NCBI RefSeq assembly: GCF_002303925.1
Contig: NZ_MRCS01000021.1
Location: 37,572 to 101,571 of the forward strand
Source: Pseudomonas sp. ACN8
Lineage (GTDB): Bacteria; Pseudomonadota; Gammaproteobacteria; Pseudomonadales; Pseudomonadaceae
DNA length: 64,000 nucleotides
Reading direction: 5' to 3'
In this document: positions 44,896-53,146 of the stretch, one piece after another
Numbering within the stretch: position 1 is the first letter of the stretch
How the letters are laid out: each line of letters starts with the position of its first letter
Program-made: the position numbers and the translations under genes
The notes under the pieces: model-generated
What the model saw: the letters and a program-made list of their open reading frames with translations, nothing else
Databases searched by the model: none
Told to the model about the DNA's origin: nothing

Positions 44896-46206
44896 CTACA
44901 ACTTGATACGCTCGACCTTGCCCACCAGCAGGATGTAGGACAGTGCACCAATCAATGCCAGCACCGAGATGTAGGTGATCGCCGGGGCAAAAGAATCTCC
45001 CGTCGCGAGGAAACCGATCACGATTGGTGTGGCGATCGCCGACAGGTTACCGATGAAGTTGAACACCCCGCCGGTCAGCCCGAGCAGGCGCGCCGGGGCG
45101 AGCGTCGATACCAGCGACCAGGTGATCGAAGCCAGGCCATTGCCGAAGAATGCCAGCGCAAGGAAGGCAATCACCAACGGCGTCGACTCGACAAAGTTGG
45201 CGCCGATGATCGAGGTGGAAATCAGCAAACCGCTGATGATCGGCAACTTGCGGGCGAAACCCACCGTGCAGCCGCGACGGATCAAAAAGTCCGAGAAGAA
45301 ACCGGAACACAGCACACCGATGAACGCGGCGAGAAACGGCAGCGACGCCAACAGACCGGACTTGATGAAGTCCATGCCGCGGTATTTCACCAGGTAGGTC
45401 GGGAACCAGGTCAGGAAAAACCAAAGCGTCGAATTGAGGCAGAACTGCCCGAGGTAGATGCCCCAGAGTTTGCGCTTGGTCAGGACAATGCCCAGGTCAG
45501 TCCAGCTGAATTTGGCTTTGACTTTGGCCTGTTCGGCCTGGATATCCACCAACCCGCCGCCCTCGCGGATCAAATCGATTTCCGCGTCATTGGCGCCTTT
45601 GAAATCCCGCGGCTCGCGATACACCGCGTACCAGATCACCGCCCACACAATGCCCACCGCGCCGGTGGCGACGAACACCATGTGCCAGCCGAATTCGTGC
45701 TGAAGCCACGCCAGTACCGGTGTCAGGAAGGCCAGGCCGACGAATTGCCCGGAGGTGTAAAAACCAATCGCCGTAGCGCGCTCGCGCTCGGGAAACCAGG
45801 TGGTGACCACGCGGCTGTTGATCGGATACGCCGGCGCTTCCAGCGCACCGACAGCCATACGCAACACGAACAGCGCGATGAAGCTGGCGGCGAAGCCGAG
45901 CATCACCGTGGCCACCGACCACAGCAGCAAGGCGACGCTGTACAGAATCCGTGGCGGCACGCGATCCACCAGCCAGCCACCGGGGATTTGCATGGCAGCG
46001 TAGGTCCAGCCGAACGCGGAGAAAATCAGACCGACGTGGATCGGGTCGATGCCCAAGTCACTGGTCAATGCCGGGGCGGCAATCGACAGGTTACTGCGGT
46101 CCAGGTAGTTGATCACCACGGTGATGAACAACAGCACCATGATGAAAAAACGCTTACGGCTGGGCGTCACCAACGACGCCTGCCCGGTGAGGGTTTGCGG
46201 TTGCAT
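44896..46206 (-). CDS. MFS transporter, probable D-galactonate/hexonate permease
   Basis: This 436-residue protein has twelve predicted transmembrane helices and features of the anion:cation symporter family that includes DgoT, GudP and GarP: INYLDRSNLSIAAPAL near residue 33 and GWTYAAMQIPGGWLVDRV near 66. Placement directly after dgoD suggests uptake of D-galactonate or a related sugar acid. It is separated from dgoD by a REPIN, which could lower its expression relative to the enzymes. Confidence 0.9.
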   Translation of the reverse strand: MQPQTLTGQASLVTPSRKRFFIMVLLFITVVINYLDRSNLSIAAPALTSDLGIDPIHVGLIFSAFGWTYAAMQIPGGWLVDRVPPRILYSVALLLWSVATVMLGFAASFIALFVLRMAVGALEAPAYPINSRVVTTWFPERERATAIGFYTSGQFVGLAFLTPVLAWLQHEFGWHMVFVATGAVGIVWAVIWYAVYREPRDFKGANDAEIDLIREGGGLVDIQAEQAKVKAKFSWTDLGIVLTKRKLWGIYLGQFCLNSTLWFFLTWFPTYLVKYRGMDFIKSGLLASLPFLAAFIGVLCSGFFSDFLIRRGCTVGFARKLPIISGLLISTSIIGANFVESTPLVIAFLALAFFGNGLASITWSLVSTLAPARLLGLTGGVFNFIGNLSAIATPIVIGFLATGDSFAPAITYISVLALIGALSYILLVGKVERIKL

Positions 46207-46276
46207 GAGGGGTGCCTCTTCTTATGGTTATTGAGGTCGATGTGAAATGCAGATCTCCGGAGTCATGGAGATCAAC

Positions 46277-46366
46277 TGTGGGAGCCAGCCTGCTGGCGAT
46301 AGCGGAGTGTCAGCCACCATAAATGCTGGATGTGCCGACCAAATCGCCAGCAGGCTGGCTCCCACA
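46277..46366. repeat. REPIN (CCAGC/CTGGC subclass)
   Basis: TGTGGGAGCCAGCCTGCTGG begins at 46277 and the inverted mate ends at 46366 with GGCTGGCTCCCACA. It is the same subclass as the element at 2447 and lies inside the dgo operon between dgoD and the transporter. Confidence 0.88.
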
Positions 46367-46392
46367 GGGGTTTGTGGTGAGTCAGGAAGCAC

Positions 46393-47541
46393 TCACCACT
46401 CGGCAAAACTGCCATCGGCATGGCGCCAGATCGGGTTGCGCCAGCGGTGGCCGATGGCGGCGCGTTCGATCACGTATTCCTCGTTGATCTCGATGCCCAG
46501 GCCCGGGCCGTTGGGGATTTTCACGAAGCCTTTGTCGTAGTCGAACACCCGCGGATCTTTCACATAATCGAGCAGGTCGTTGCTCTCGTTGTAATGGATG
46601 CCCAGGCTCTGTTCCTGGATGAACGCGTTGTAGCAGGCCGCGTCCAGTTGCAGGCATGCCGCCAGGGCAATCGGACCCAGCGGACAATGCAGCGCCAGCG
46701 CCACGTCGTAGGCTTCGGCCATGTTGGCGATCTTGCGGGTTTCGGTGATGCCGCCGGCGTGGGAGGCATCCGGCTGGATGATGTCGACGTAGCCCTCGCT
46801 GAGCACACGCTTGAAATCCCAGCGCGAGAACAGGCGCTCACCCAGGGCAATCGGCGTGCTGGTCAACGGCGCAAGTTCCTTCAGCGCTTCGTAGTTTTCG
46901 CTGAGCACCGGCTCTTCGATGAACATCAGCTTGTACGGATCGAGCTCCTTCATCAGTACCTTGGCCATGGGCTTGTGCACCCGGCCGTGGAAGTCCACGC
47001 CGATGCCGACGTTCGGGCCGACGGCATCGCGCACGGCAGCGACATTGGCCAGGGCCTGGTCGACCTTGTCGAAAGTGTCGAGAAATTGCAGCTCTTCGGT
47101 GCCGTTCATTTTCACTGCGGTGAAACCACGCTCGACCGCTTCTTTGGCCGCACGCGCGGTGTCCGCCGGACGGTCGCCGCCGATCCACGAATACACACGG
47201 ATCTTGTCCCGCACCTGACCACCCAACAGATCGCTGACCGATACGCCCAGCGCCTTGCCCTTGATGTCCCACAAGGCCTGGTCGATACCGGCCAGGGCGC
47301 TCATGTGGATTGCGCCGCCACGGTAGAAGCCACCTCGGTACAGCACGGTCCAGATGTCTTCGATGTTGCGTGGGTCTTTGCCGATCAGGTAATCGGACAA
47401 CTCTTCAACGGCCGCGGCAACGGTGTGGGCGCGACCTTCAACCACAGGCTCGCCCCAACCGGTCACGCCCTCGTCGGTTTCGACCTTGAGGAAGCACCAG
47501 CGCGGCGGAACGATGAAGGTGGTCAGTTTGGTAATTTTCAT
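46393..47541 (-). CDS. dgoD: D-galactonate dehydratase (enolase superfamily)
   Basis: DgoD dehydrates D-galactonate to 2-keto-3-deoxygalactonate. The 382-residue product has the family length and runs closely parallel to the E. coli enzyme. Visible are the metal-ligand Asp and general-acid His in [11 protein letters not shown] near 183-185, the Glu ligands in FIEEPVL near 209 and [10 protein letters not shown] near 235, and the catalytic His in [16 protein letters not shown] near 285. The C-terminus [16 protein letters not shown] is typical. It is third in the dgoK-dgoA-dgoD order. Confidence 0.97.
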   Translation of the reverse strand: MKITKLTTFIVPPRWCFLKVETDEGVTGWGEPVVEGRAHTVAAAVEELSDYLIGKDPRNIEDIWTVLYRGGFYRGGAIHMSALAGIDQALWDIKGKALGVSVSDLLGGQVRDKIRVYSWIGGDRPADTARAAKEAVERGFTAVKMNGTEELQFLDTFDKVDQALANVAAVRDAVGPNVGIGVDFHGRVHKPMAKVLMKELDPYKLMFIEEPVLSENYEALKELAPLTSTPIALGERLFSRWDFKRVLSEGYVDIIQPDASHAGGITETRKIANMAEAYDVALALHCPLGPIALAACLQLDAACYNAFIQEQSLGIHYNESNDLLDYVKDPRVFDYDKGFVKIPNGPGLGIEINEEYVIERAAIGHRWRNPIWRHADGSFAEW

Positions 47542-47589
47542 CTTTTGGCTCTCTTATTAGATGCAGCGCGCTCGGCGCTCAAAGAAGTC

Positions 47590-48210
47590 TTATCGAAGGG
47601 CTTTCCAGGCAGCGACGTAGGCCTTGGCATTGGCTGCCACTTGCGCAGGCGTCATGCCCGGTTTGAACAGACCGGAACCGAGGCCGAAACCTTTGACGCC
47701 GGCGTCGATGAACACTTGCATGTTGTCCGGCGTGATGCCGCCGACCGGCGCCAGAATCGTTCCCGCCGGCAGCACGGCGAGCCAGGCTTTGACGACCGCC
47801 GGGCCCATCTGCTCGGCCGGGAACAGCTTCAGCACATCGGCGCCTTCAGCCAGTGCCGCGAAGGCTTCGGTCGGCGTGGCGACACCCGGCGACAGGTACA
47901 GCCCCGCCGCTTTCGCCGCGCGCAAGACCTTCGGATCGCCATGGGGCATGACGATCACCTGGCCGCCCGCGGCTTTCACTTGCTCAACCTGCTTCGGCGT
48001 CAACACTGTGCCGGCACCGATCAGGCAATCGGCGGGCAAGGTACTGCGCAGGATGCGGATACTTTCGTACGGCTCAGGGGAATTGAGCGGCACTTCGATG
48101 ACGCGAAATCCGGCGGCGTACAGGACTTCGCCGATGGCCGCCGCTTCCTGTGGGCGCAGGCCGCGCAGGATCGCGATCAGTCCGTTTTGCGCCAGGGCTT
48201 GTTTGAGCAT
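47590..48210 (-). CDS. dgoA: 2-dehydro-3-deoxy-6-phosphogalactonate aldolase
   Basis: DgoA splits KDPGal into pyruvate and glyceraldehyde-3-phosphate. The 206-residue class I aldolase has LIAILRGLRPQEA near residue 10, EVPLNSPEPYES near 38, GAGTVLT near 65 and the Schiff-base lysine in DVLKLFPAEQMGP near 126. It could be confused with the KDPG aldolase Eda, but its place between dgoK and dgoD and the LRG/NSP motifs support DgoA. The gap to dgoK is 19 bp. Confidence 0.95.
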   Translation of the reverse strand: MLKQALAQNGLIAILRGLRPQEAAAIGEVLYAAGFRVIEVPLNSPEPYESIRILRSTLPADCLIGAGTVLTPKQVEQVKAAGGQVIVMPHGDPKVLRAAKAAGLYLSPGVATPTEAFAALAEGADVLKLFPAEQMGPAVVKAWLAVLPAGTILAPVGGITPDNMQVFIDAGVKGFGLGSGLFKPGMTPAQVAANAKAYVAAWKALR

Positions 48211-48229
48211 GTCAGGACTCCAGTCAGGT

Positions 48230-49222
48230 TTAACGGGATGCGGTGCGCGTGACCAGGCCGGCAGCCAGCGCCAGTTGCCACAACCCGCTTTCGGTGGCCT
48301 GTTCGGCCAGGGTCACCCGGGCAAAACCGCAGGCGTCGAGCGCACGGCAGTAGCGGGCACAGAGTTGGGTGTTGCCGATGAGGATGATCGAAGGCAGATG
48401 CACGCTGTTGCGTCGGCGCCGCTGCACGCTGGCCAGCGCCACCAGCTCGTGGCCGATCAGCAGGCCGGACAGATAGTCCGCCTGGGCGGTGGCGCTCAAC
48501 TCGCCGGTCAGCCCGAGACTGCGGGCGCTGAACAGGGTCGAAAGCGGACCGATTTCAGCGTCCGCCGACAACGCGACCTTCACGCCGCGATCAAACGCAT
48601 CGCCATCGAAAGACGCGCCACGTTGCTGGGTGCGTCCGAGAATGCTGTGTTGACTGAGCACAGCGAAGACTTCGCCGGTCATGAAAGTGTCGAAATGCAT
48701 GATGCAGCCGTCGGCCACTTCCACCCATTTCGAATGGCTGCCCGGCAGGCCGATCAGCAGATCAGCGCCCGCCTCGCTCGCCAGGTTTTGCAGCACGCCG
48801 AGCACCTGGGTTTCTTCGCCGCGCATCACGTTCGGCAAAGGCGAGCGCTCGATGACGCCGGGCACGATGTGCACATCGACGCCGCGCAGGCTGCGCACGG
48901 TTTGCAAGGAAGTACCGAGCGTGGCGACGTTCGCCGGCGTGTCGCGGTAGGCCGCTTCGCTCCAGCCCTGGGCGCTGCCGACCATGCCGCAGGCAATCAC
49001 CGGCAAATTCGGCTGGGCATTGAGCCAGTCGCCGCAAGCCTCATCGAAGGCCAGTTCGAAACCATCGGTGCATTCCCGGCCGCCAATGATTCGCGGCGCT
49101 TTCGGCAGCTGCATGATCCCCGACGACAGCGAACGCTGTTCGAGCACTTGCCCGCCTTCAGCCAGTTTGTAAGCACGTAATGAGGTTGTCCCCCAGTCGA
49201 GCGCGATCAATTGCGCCTGCAT
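48230..49222 (-). CDS. dgoK: 2-dehydro-3-deoxygalactonokinase
   Basis: DgoK phosphorylates 2-keto-3-deoxygalactonate with ATP. The 330-residue product starts MQAQLIALDWGTTSLRAYKL, the phosphate-binding loop of the ASKHA kinase fold, and has GLPGSHSKWVEV near residue 157 and LLIGHELVAL near 255. I chose ATG 49222, with GGTGAAGCG directly upstream; the longer frame runs into the promoter. It heads the operon, and its promoter, ribosome-binding site and first two codons recur at 56861-56980. Confidence 0.95.
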   Translation of the reverse strand: MQAQLIALDWGTTSLRAYKLAEGGQVLEQRSLSSGIMQLPKAPRIIGGRECTDGFELAFDEACGDWLNAQPNLPVIACGMVGSAQGWSEAAYRDTPANVATLGTSLQTVRSLRGVDVHIVPGVIERSPLPNVMRGEETQVLGVLQNLASEAGADLLIGLPGSHSKWVEVADGCIMHFDTFMTGEVFAVLSQHSILGRTQQRGASFDGDAFDRGVKVALSADAEIGPLSTLFSARSLGLTGELSATAQADYLSGLLIGHELVALASVQRRRRNSVHLPSIILIGNTQLCARYCRALDACGFARVTLAEQATESGLWQLALAAGLVTRTASR

Positions 49223-49320
49223 CGCTTCACCTGTTTTGGTTTTTGGCAGTGAGTGATCGCGACTATAAACCCTGGCGCTGTAAAATCTCAATATATAAAT
49301 ATCAATCCCATATTGTGAGA
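49223..49320 (-). promoter_or_regulatory. dgoK operon promoter and leader (cassette copy A)
   Basis: Read on the minus strand, TTGAGA and TATAGT are separated by 18 bp and followed by a leader ending GGTGAAGCG just before the dgoK ATG. Upstream of the -35 box lies an AT-rich stretch with CAATAT and ATATTG arms, a plausible operator. Most of this segment aligns with 56867-56980. Confidence 0.65.
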
Positions 49321-49324
49321 CGAG

Positions 49325-49361
49325 ACAAAAAAAGATCGCAGTCCGAAGACTGCGATCTTTT
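49325..49361 (-). terminator. Strong intrinsic terminator after the GNAT... strand barrier upstream of dgoK
   Basis: A perfect 14-bp stem, AAAAGATCGCAGTC (49330-49343) and GACTGCGATCTTTT (49348-49361), has a CGAA loop and T-runs on both strands. It lies 8 bp past the stop of the leftward GNAT gene and directly upstream of the dgoK promoter, so it should shield dgoK from read-through. Confidence 0.9.
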
Positions 49362-49369
49362 AAAGGCGA

Positions 49370-49852
49370 TCAGTTACCCGCTGCGAAATCCCGCAACACC
49401 GCTCCATCCATCCGATACCGAACCCACTCTTCCTGCGGCTGCGCCCCGAGGGATTTGTAGAAGTCGATGGCCGGCGTATTCCACTCCAGCACGCTCCACT
49501 CGAACCGCCCGCAATCATTGGCGCAGGCGATTTTCGCCAGGTGCCGCAGCAGGGTCTTGCCCGCACCGCCGCCGCGCTGTTGCGGGGTGATGTAGAGGTC
49601 TTCGAGGTACAGGCAGTTGCTGCCAAGCCAGGTGGAATAGCTGAAGAAGAACACCGCGAAACCGATGGGCGCACCGTCGCGCAGGCAGATCAGGCCATGG
49701 GCGGTGGCACCTTCGCTGAACAGGCTGCGCTCGATATCGGCAACACTGGCGATGACTTCATGGCGGGCACGTTCGTAGTCGGCCAGTTCAGTGATGAACG
49801 CGAGGATTTGCGGTGCGTCACTGGGGGTCGCCGGGCGGATTTCGATCGTCAT
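49370..49852 (-). CDS. GNAT-family N-acetyltransferase
   Basis: This 160-residue GNAT protein has the acetyl-CoA loop PQQRGGGAGKTLLRHLAKIA near residues 90-110, followed by WSVLEWNTPAIDFYKSLGA near 120-138. It resembles the diamine/spermidine acetyltransferase-like branch (PAT1-type), but the acceptor cannot be assigned. It is a single gene bounded by a strong terminator and has no evident link to the sugar genes on either side. Confidence 0.88.
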   Translation of the reverse strand: MTIEIRPATPSDAPQILAFITELADYERARHEVIASVADIERSLFSEGATAHGLICLRDGAPIGFAVFFFSYSTWLGSNCLYLEDLYITPQQRGGGAGKTLLRHLAKIACANDCGRFEWSVLEWNTPAIDFYKSLGAQPQEEWVRYRMDGAVLRDFAAGN

Positions 49853-50026
49853 GGACGTGCCTTGTCAAAAGTTGAAAACACCATACTAAGTCGGCGCGTA
49901 GCCTGTGGCGAGGGAGCTTTACTCCGGCCAACACTAACCCTGGAATCGATAACCTCGGACCTGACATTCGGTCACTGCGTGGTTAGATAGCCGCACAGCT
50001 CATTTAGCCGGTCAAGGAACTGCGTC

Positions 50027-51232
50027 ATGTCTACCGCAACACCTCCAGTTTCAAGCAAGCTGTTCGGCCTGTTTTGCCTCGCCAGTTACCTGTTGTCGTT
50101 GTCCTACGGTTCGACGTTTTTGCTCTCATTACTGATCGGCTCGCGCGGCGGTAACGAACACGATGCCGGTAGTGTGATTTCGGCGGCGATGCTCAGCACC
50201 TTTGCGGCGGTGATTGTTTCCGGTCATTTGTCCGACCTGCTCGGTGCCGCCCGCTCGGTGGCGCTGTTCGGTGTATTGCTGGTGGTGGCCAGCCTGGGCT
50301 TCGCCCTGACCCCGGGCTTCGGTCACCTGCTATTGTTTTTCGGGCTGCTGCTGGGCCTGGGCTGGGGCGTGTTCTACACCCTGGGGCCGATCATCGTGGC
50401 AAGTCTTGTGACACCCGCGCAGCGCGCCAAATACTTCGCCTTGCTGTCGGGCAGCATGATGACCGGGATCGGCAGCGGCCCGTTGCTCGGCCGCGCGGCG
50501 AGTGCGCTCGGTTATCCGGTGACGGCGGCGCTTTACCTGGCGGCGCTGGCCAGCCTGATCGGCGTATTGCTGTTCTGGCGCCTGGATCGACAACTGAAAC
50601 AAGCGCCCGCGCAATCCGGCAGTGTGTCGCGGATTTCCTGGCGTGCAGCGGGTCAGGTGCTGTCGTCCAGGGCGGTGTTCCCGATCATCATGGTCGGTCT
50701 CGGCGGCTGCGTATTCGGTGGCCTGTCGAGTTTTCAAACCAGTTACGCGGCGGCGCACTCACTCGACTATTCGCTGTTCTTCCTCGGTTTCATGGGCGCG
50801 GCGATCAGCGGCCGCATGCTGGTTGCCGGTTTCGTGGTCAAGCGCGATCCGTTCCGTGCGTCGTGCCTGCTTTCGGGGCTGATGCTGGCGTCGATCGTGA
50901 TGTTCGGTTTTGTCGTCGACAGCAGCTTCAGCTACGTGCTCGCGGCGGCGGTGCTCGGGATCGGTTACGGCCTGACGTACTCGGTGATCAACGGCCTGGC
51001 CGCCAATGAAGCGCCGAACGGCACTACCGCACAATCCTTGCTGCTGTTCAGTCTGTCGTACTTCATCGGCGTATTCGGCTTTCCATTGCTGGCCGGGAAA
51101 ATCATCGTCGAGCAAGGCATGGCCACGCTGTTGCTCACGGTGCTGGTAGTTGCCTCGCTCAACTGGCTGATCACCGTGGGCCGGTTGATCTGGCGTAGAG
51201 CCACGGCGATCAGGGCACTGGAGCAGGCCTGA
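50027..51232 (+). CDS. MFS transporter
   Basis: This 401-residue protein has twelve hydrophobic segments and the MFS loop signature GHLSDLLGAARSVALFGV near residue 66 between helices 2 and 3. It resembles drug or sugar efflux permeases, but no substrate can be inferred. The ATG at 50027 is preceded by AAGGAACTG. It is divergent from the GNAT gene. A degenerate REP-like stretch, TGTGGCGAGGGAGC, lies upstream near 49901. Confidence 0.88.
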   Translation: MSTATPPVSSKLFGLFCLASYLLSLSYGSTFLLSLLIGSRGGNEHDAGSVISAAMLSTFAAVIVSGHLSDLLGAARSVALFGVLLVVASLGFALTPGFGHLLLFFGLLLGLGWGVFYTLGPIIVASLVTPAQRAKYFALLSGSMMTGIGSGPLLGRAASALGYPVTAALYLAALASLIGVLLFWRLDRQLKQAPAQSGSVSRISWRAAGQVLSSRAVFPIIMVGLGGCVFGGLSSFQTSYAAAHSLDYSLFFLGFMGAAISGRMLVAGFVVKRDPFRASCLLSGLMLASIVMFGFVVDSSFSYVLAAAVLGIGYGLTYSVINGLAANEAPNGTTAQSLLLFSLSYFIGVFGFPLLAGKIIVEQGMATLLLTVLVVASLNWLITVGRLIWRRATAIRALEQA

Positions 51233-51312
51233 GCCGTTCGTCGCCAACACTGCACCCATACGGATCGAGGGCGGACTAATCAGGTAAGGACTCTACTCGT
51301 TGGAGACACCCC

Positions 51313-51636
51313 ATGATTCTGTCCAGGTTGACCGCCCTCGTTCTCACTGGGCTTTTGTCCGCAGCCTCCTTCGCCGGGACCATCGGTTCGAGCACCGGCC
51401 CGACCAATCCGGTGGAAAAACCCAGGGCCCCCGCCATCCAGAGTGCCCCCGGTATGAACACCGATGGCACGACGATCGACCATAACCTGCCGCCCGCCAC
51501 CGGCACCGACCCACGGGTTAAAGGCAATGACGCGGGACGTCAGGATGGGACGAACCTGCCGGACAAAAAAACGCCCGGCAGTGGCGGCGTCGGTTCAAGC
51601 ACCACCGAGGACGAGGAAAGCAACATGAGCCAATAA
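51313..51636 (+). CDS. Hypothetical exported protein, Gly/Pro/Thr-rich
   Basis: I do not recognise this 107-residue protein. It has a signal peptide of about 22 residues (LTALVLTGLLSAASFA) and a mature part that is low in hydrophobics and rich in Gly, Pro, Thr and Asp, likely disordered in the periplasm. The start ATG at 51313 has GGAG upstream. It lies 19 bp before the Rho_N-like gene and may share its transcript; the pair resembles stress-related small genes. Confidence 0.7.
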   Translation: MILSRLTALVLTGLLSAASFAGTIGSSTGPTNPVEKPRAPAIQSAPGMNTDGTTIDHNLPPATGTDPRVKGNDAGRQDGTNLPDKKTPGSGGVGSSTTEDEESNMSQ

Positions 51637-51655
51637 TGAAGCCAGGAGAAATCCC

Positions 51656-52036
51656 ATGCCTCGTGGAAGCAAAACCAAATACACCGCCGAGCAAAAGCGC
51701 AAGGCGCAACACATCGAAGACAGTTACGAAAACAAAGGCGTCTCAAAGGACGAAGCCGAAGCCCGCGCCTGGGCGACGGTGAACAAACAGTCCGGTGGCG
51801 GCGAACGGGCCGGCGGTTCGGGGCGCAAGAAACCCGCCAGTGCAAAATCGGCAGATCGCAAGGAATCGGCGCGTCGGGCGGTGGCAAGCCGTAAAGGAAA
51901 CTCACGTAGCAGCAAGGCTTCGCGAGAGACTCAAACAGTCGATAGCTTGAGGAAGGAAGCCAGGGCAAAGGATATTCCCGGGCGGTCCTCGATGCGCAAG
52001 CAAGAGCTGATCGAGGCGTTGCGCAAGGCGAGCTAG
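51656..52036 (+). CDS. Small basic protein with C-terminal Rho_N-like domain
   Basis: This 126-residue, strongly basic protein starts with a short conserved-looking domain (YTAEQKRKAQHIEDSYENKGVS), continues with a Lys/Ser/Arg-rich linker and ends with a Rho termination factor N-terminal-like helix set (DSLRKEARAKDIPGRSSMRK). Such proteins probably bind nucleic acid; many are annotated as plasmid stabilisation proteins, which is unsupported. AGGAGA precedes the ATG. Confidence 0.78.
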   Translation: MPRGSKTKYTAEQKRKAQHIEDSYENKGVSKDEAEARAWATVNKQSGGGERAGGSGRKKPASAKSADRKESARRAVASRKGNSRSSKASRETQTVDSLRKEARAKDIPGRSSMRKQELIEALRKAS

Positions 52037-52068
52037 GGCCTGCTTATGTATTGAACGTTGAGGCCCAA

Positions 52069-52146
52069 TCACGAGCAGGCTCGCTCCCACAGGGGACCGC
52101 GTTCGCCTGACCAACCCGGTCAATTGTGGGAGCGAGCTTGCTCGCT
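52069..52146. repeat. REPIN (TGTGGGAGCGAGC subclass)
   Basis: A left arm ATCACGAGCAGGCTCGCTCC and a right arm TGTGGGAGCGAGCTTGCTCG (from 52125) face each other. It separates the Rho_N-like gene from convergent araH. The left arm has a point change (CACGAG for CGCGAG). Confidence 0.84.
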
Positions 52147-52165
52147 TCCACAAGTGTAATGGGTG

Positions 52166-53137
52166 TCAGCGCTGCTTCAGACGGTCAATCACGACGGCCA
52201 GAAGCAGAATCGAACCCCGGATCACATACTGATAAAACGTATCGATGTTCTTCAGGTTCATCGCATTCTCGATGATCGCCAGAATCAACACCCCGGCGAT
52301 CACATGCCGGATCATGCCAATCCCGCCGCTCAACGATACCCCGCCCAACACACAGGCCGAGATCACGGTCAGCTCGAAACCCTGGCCGATCATGGGCTGG
52401 CCGGAGGTCATGCGTGATGCCAGGATCACCCCGGCCAATGCACCGATCACACCGTGCACGGCGAAGATGATGATCTTGGTCCGATCGACATTCACACCAG
52501 CCAGCAGTGCCGCTTCCTGGTTGCCGCCGATGGCCATGGTGTTGCGCCCGTAGGTGGTGTAATTCAGCAGCCAGCCGAAGAACAGGAAGCAGACGATGGT
52601 GATCAGGATCGGCACCGGCACACCAAACAGCTGGCCGTTACCGAACACGAAGAACGATTCCTGGGACACTCCCACCGCTTTACCGTTGGCGAAGATGTAG
52701 GCCAGGCCGCGCACGATCTGCATGGTCGCCAGCGTGGTGATCAGTGCATTGACCCGCAGCTTGGCGATCACTATCCCGTTGATCAGCCCGACGATCAGGC
52801 CCATTACCAGCGCCGCACAGACTCCGAGGAACACGCTGTCGGTGTCGCGCATCACCACCGCCGCGACTACCCCGGCGCAGGCAATCACCGAGCCCACCGA
52901 CAAGTCGAAATGCCCCGACGCCAGGCAATACAACATGGTGCACGCCGCGATCCCGGTGGTGGAAATCGCCAGGCCCAGGCCACGCATGTTCAGCGGTGAC
53001 AGGAAGTTATCGATCAGCAAGGTGCAGGCGACAAAGATGCCGACCGCCGCCAGCAGCATCACCCAGTCATCGAGGAAGCGTCGCAGGTCCAGCGGTTTGC
53101 GTGTGGTTGGCAGGGTGTTGTTTTGGGTTGTCATCAT
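52166..53137 (-). CDS. araH: L-arabinose/galactose ABC transporter permease
   Basis: This 323-residue inner-membrane permease of the AraH/RbsC family (BPD_transp_2) has about eight to ten transmembrane helices. Family stretches include YCLASGHFDLSVGSVIACAG near 73, GLINGIVIAKLRVNALITTLATMQI near 120-144 and GGVSLSGGIGMIRHVIAGVLI near 270. The ATG at 53137 follows GAGAGGTG; a second ATG is adjacent. It is the last gene of the araFGH set, 9 bp after araG. Confidence 0.94.
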   Translation of the reverse strand: MMTTQNNTLPTTRKPLDLRRFLDDWVMLLAAVGIFVACTLLIDNFLSPLNMRGLGLAISTTGIAACTMLYCLASGHFDLSVGSVIACAGVVAAVVMRDTDSVFLGVCAALVMGLIVGLINGIVIAKLRVNALITTLATMQIVRGLAYIFANGKAVGVSQESFFVFGNGQLFGVPVPILITIVCFLFFGWLLNYTTYGRNTMAIGGNQEAALLAGVNVDRTKIIIFAVHGVIGALAGVILASRMTSGQPMIGQGFELTVISACVLGGVSLSGGIGMIRHVIAGVLILAIIENAMNLKNIDTFYQYVIRGSILLLAVVIDRLKQR

Positions 53138-53146
53138 AGTCACCTC

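Noticed and set aside
49901..49927. Second-type REP element upstream of the MFS gene
   Set aside because: TGTGGCGAGGGAGCTTTACTCC resembles a known style of REP, but the palindrome is broken and no partner is present; noted only as degenerate.
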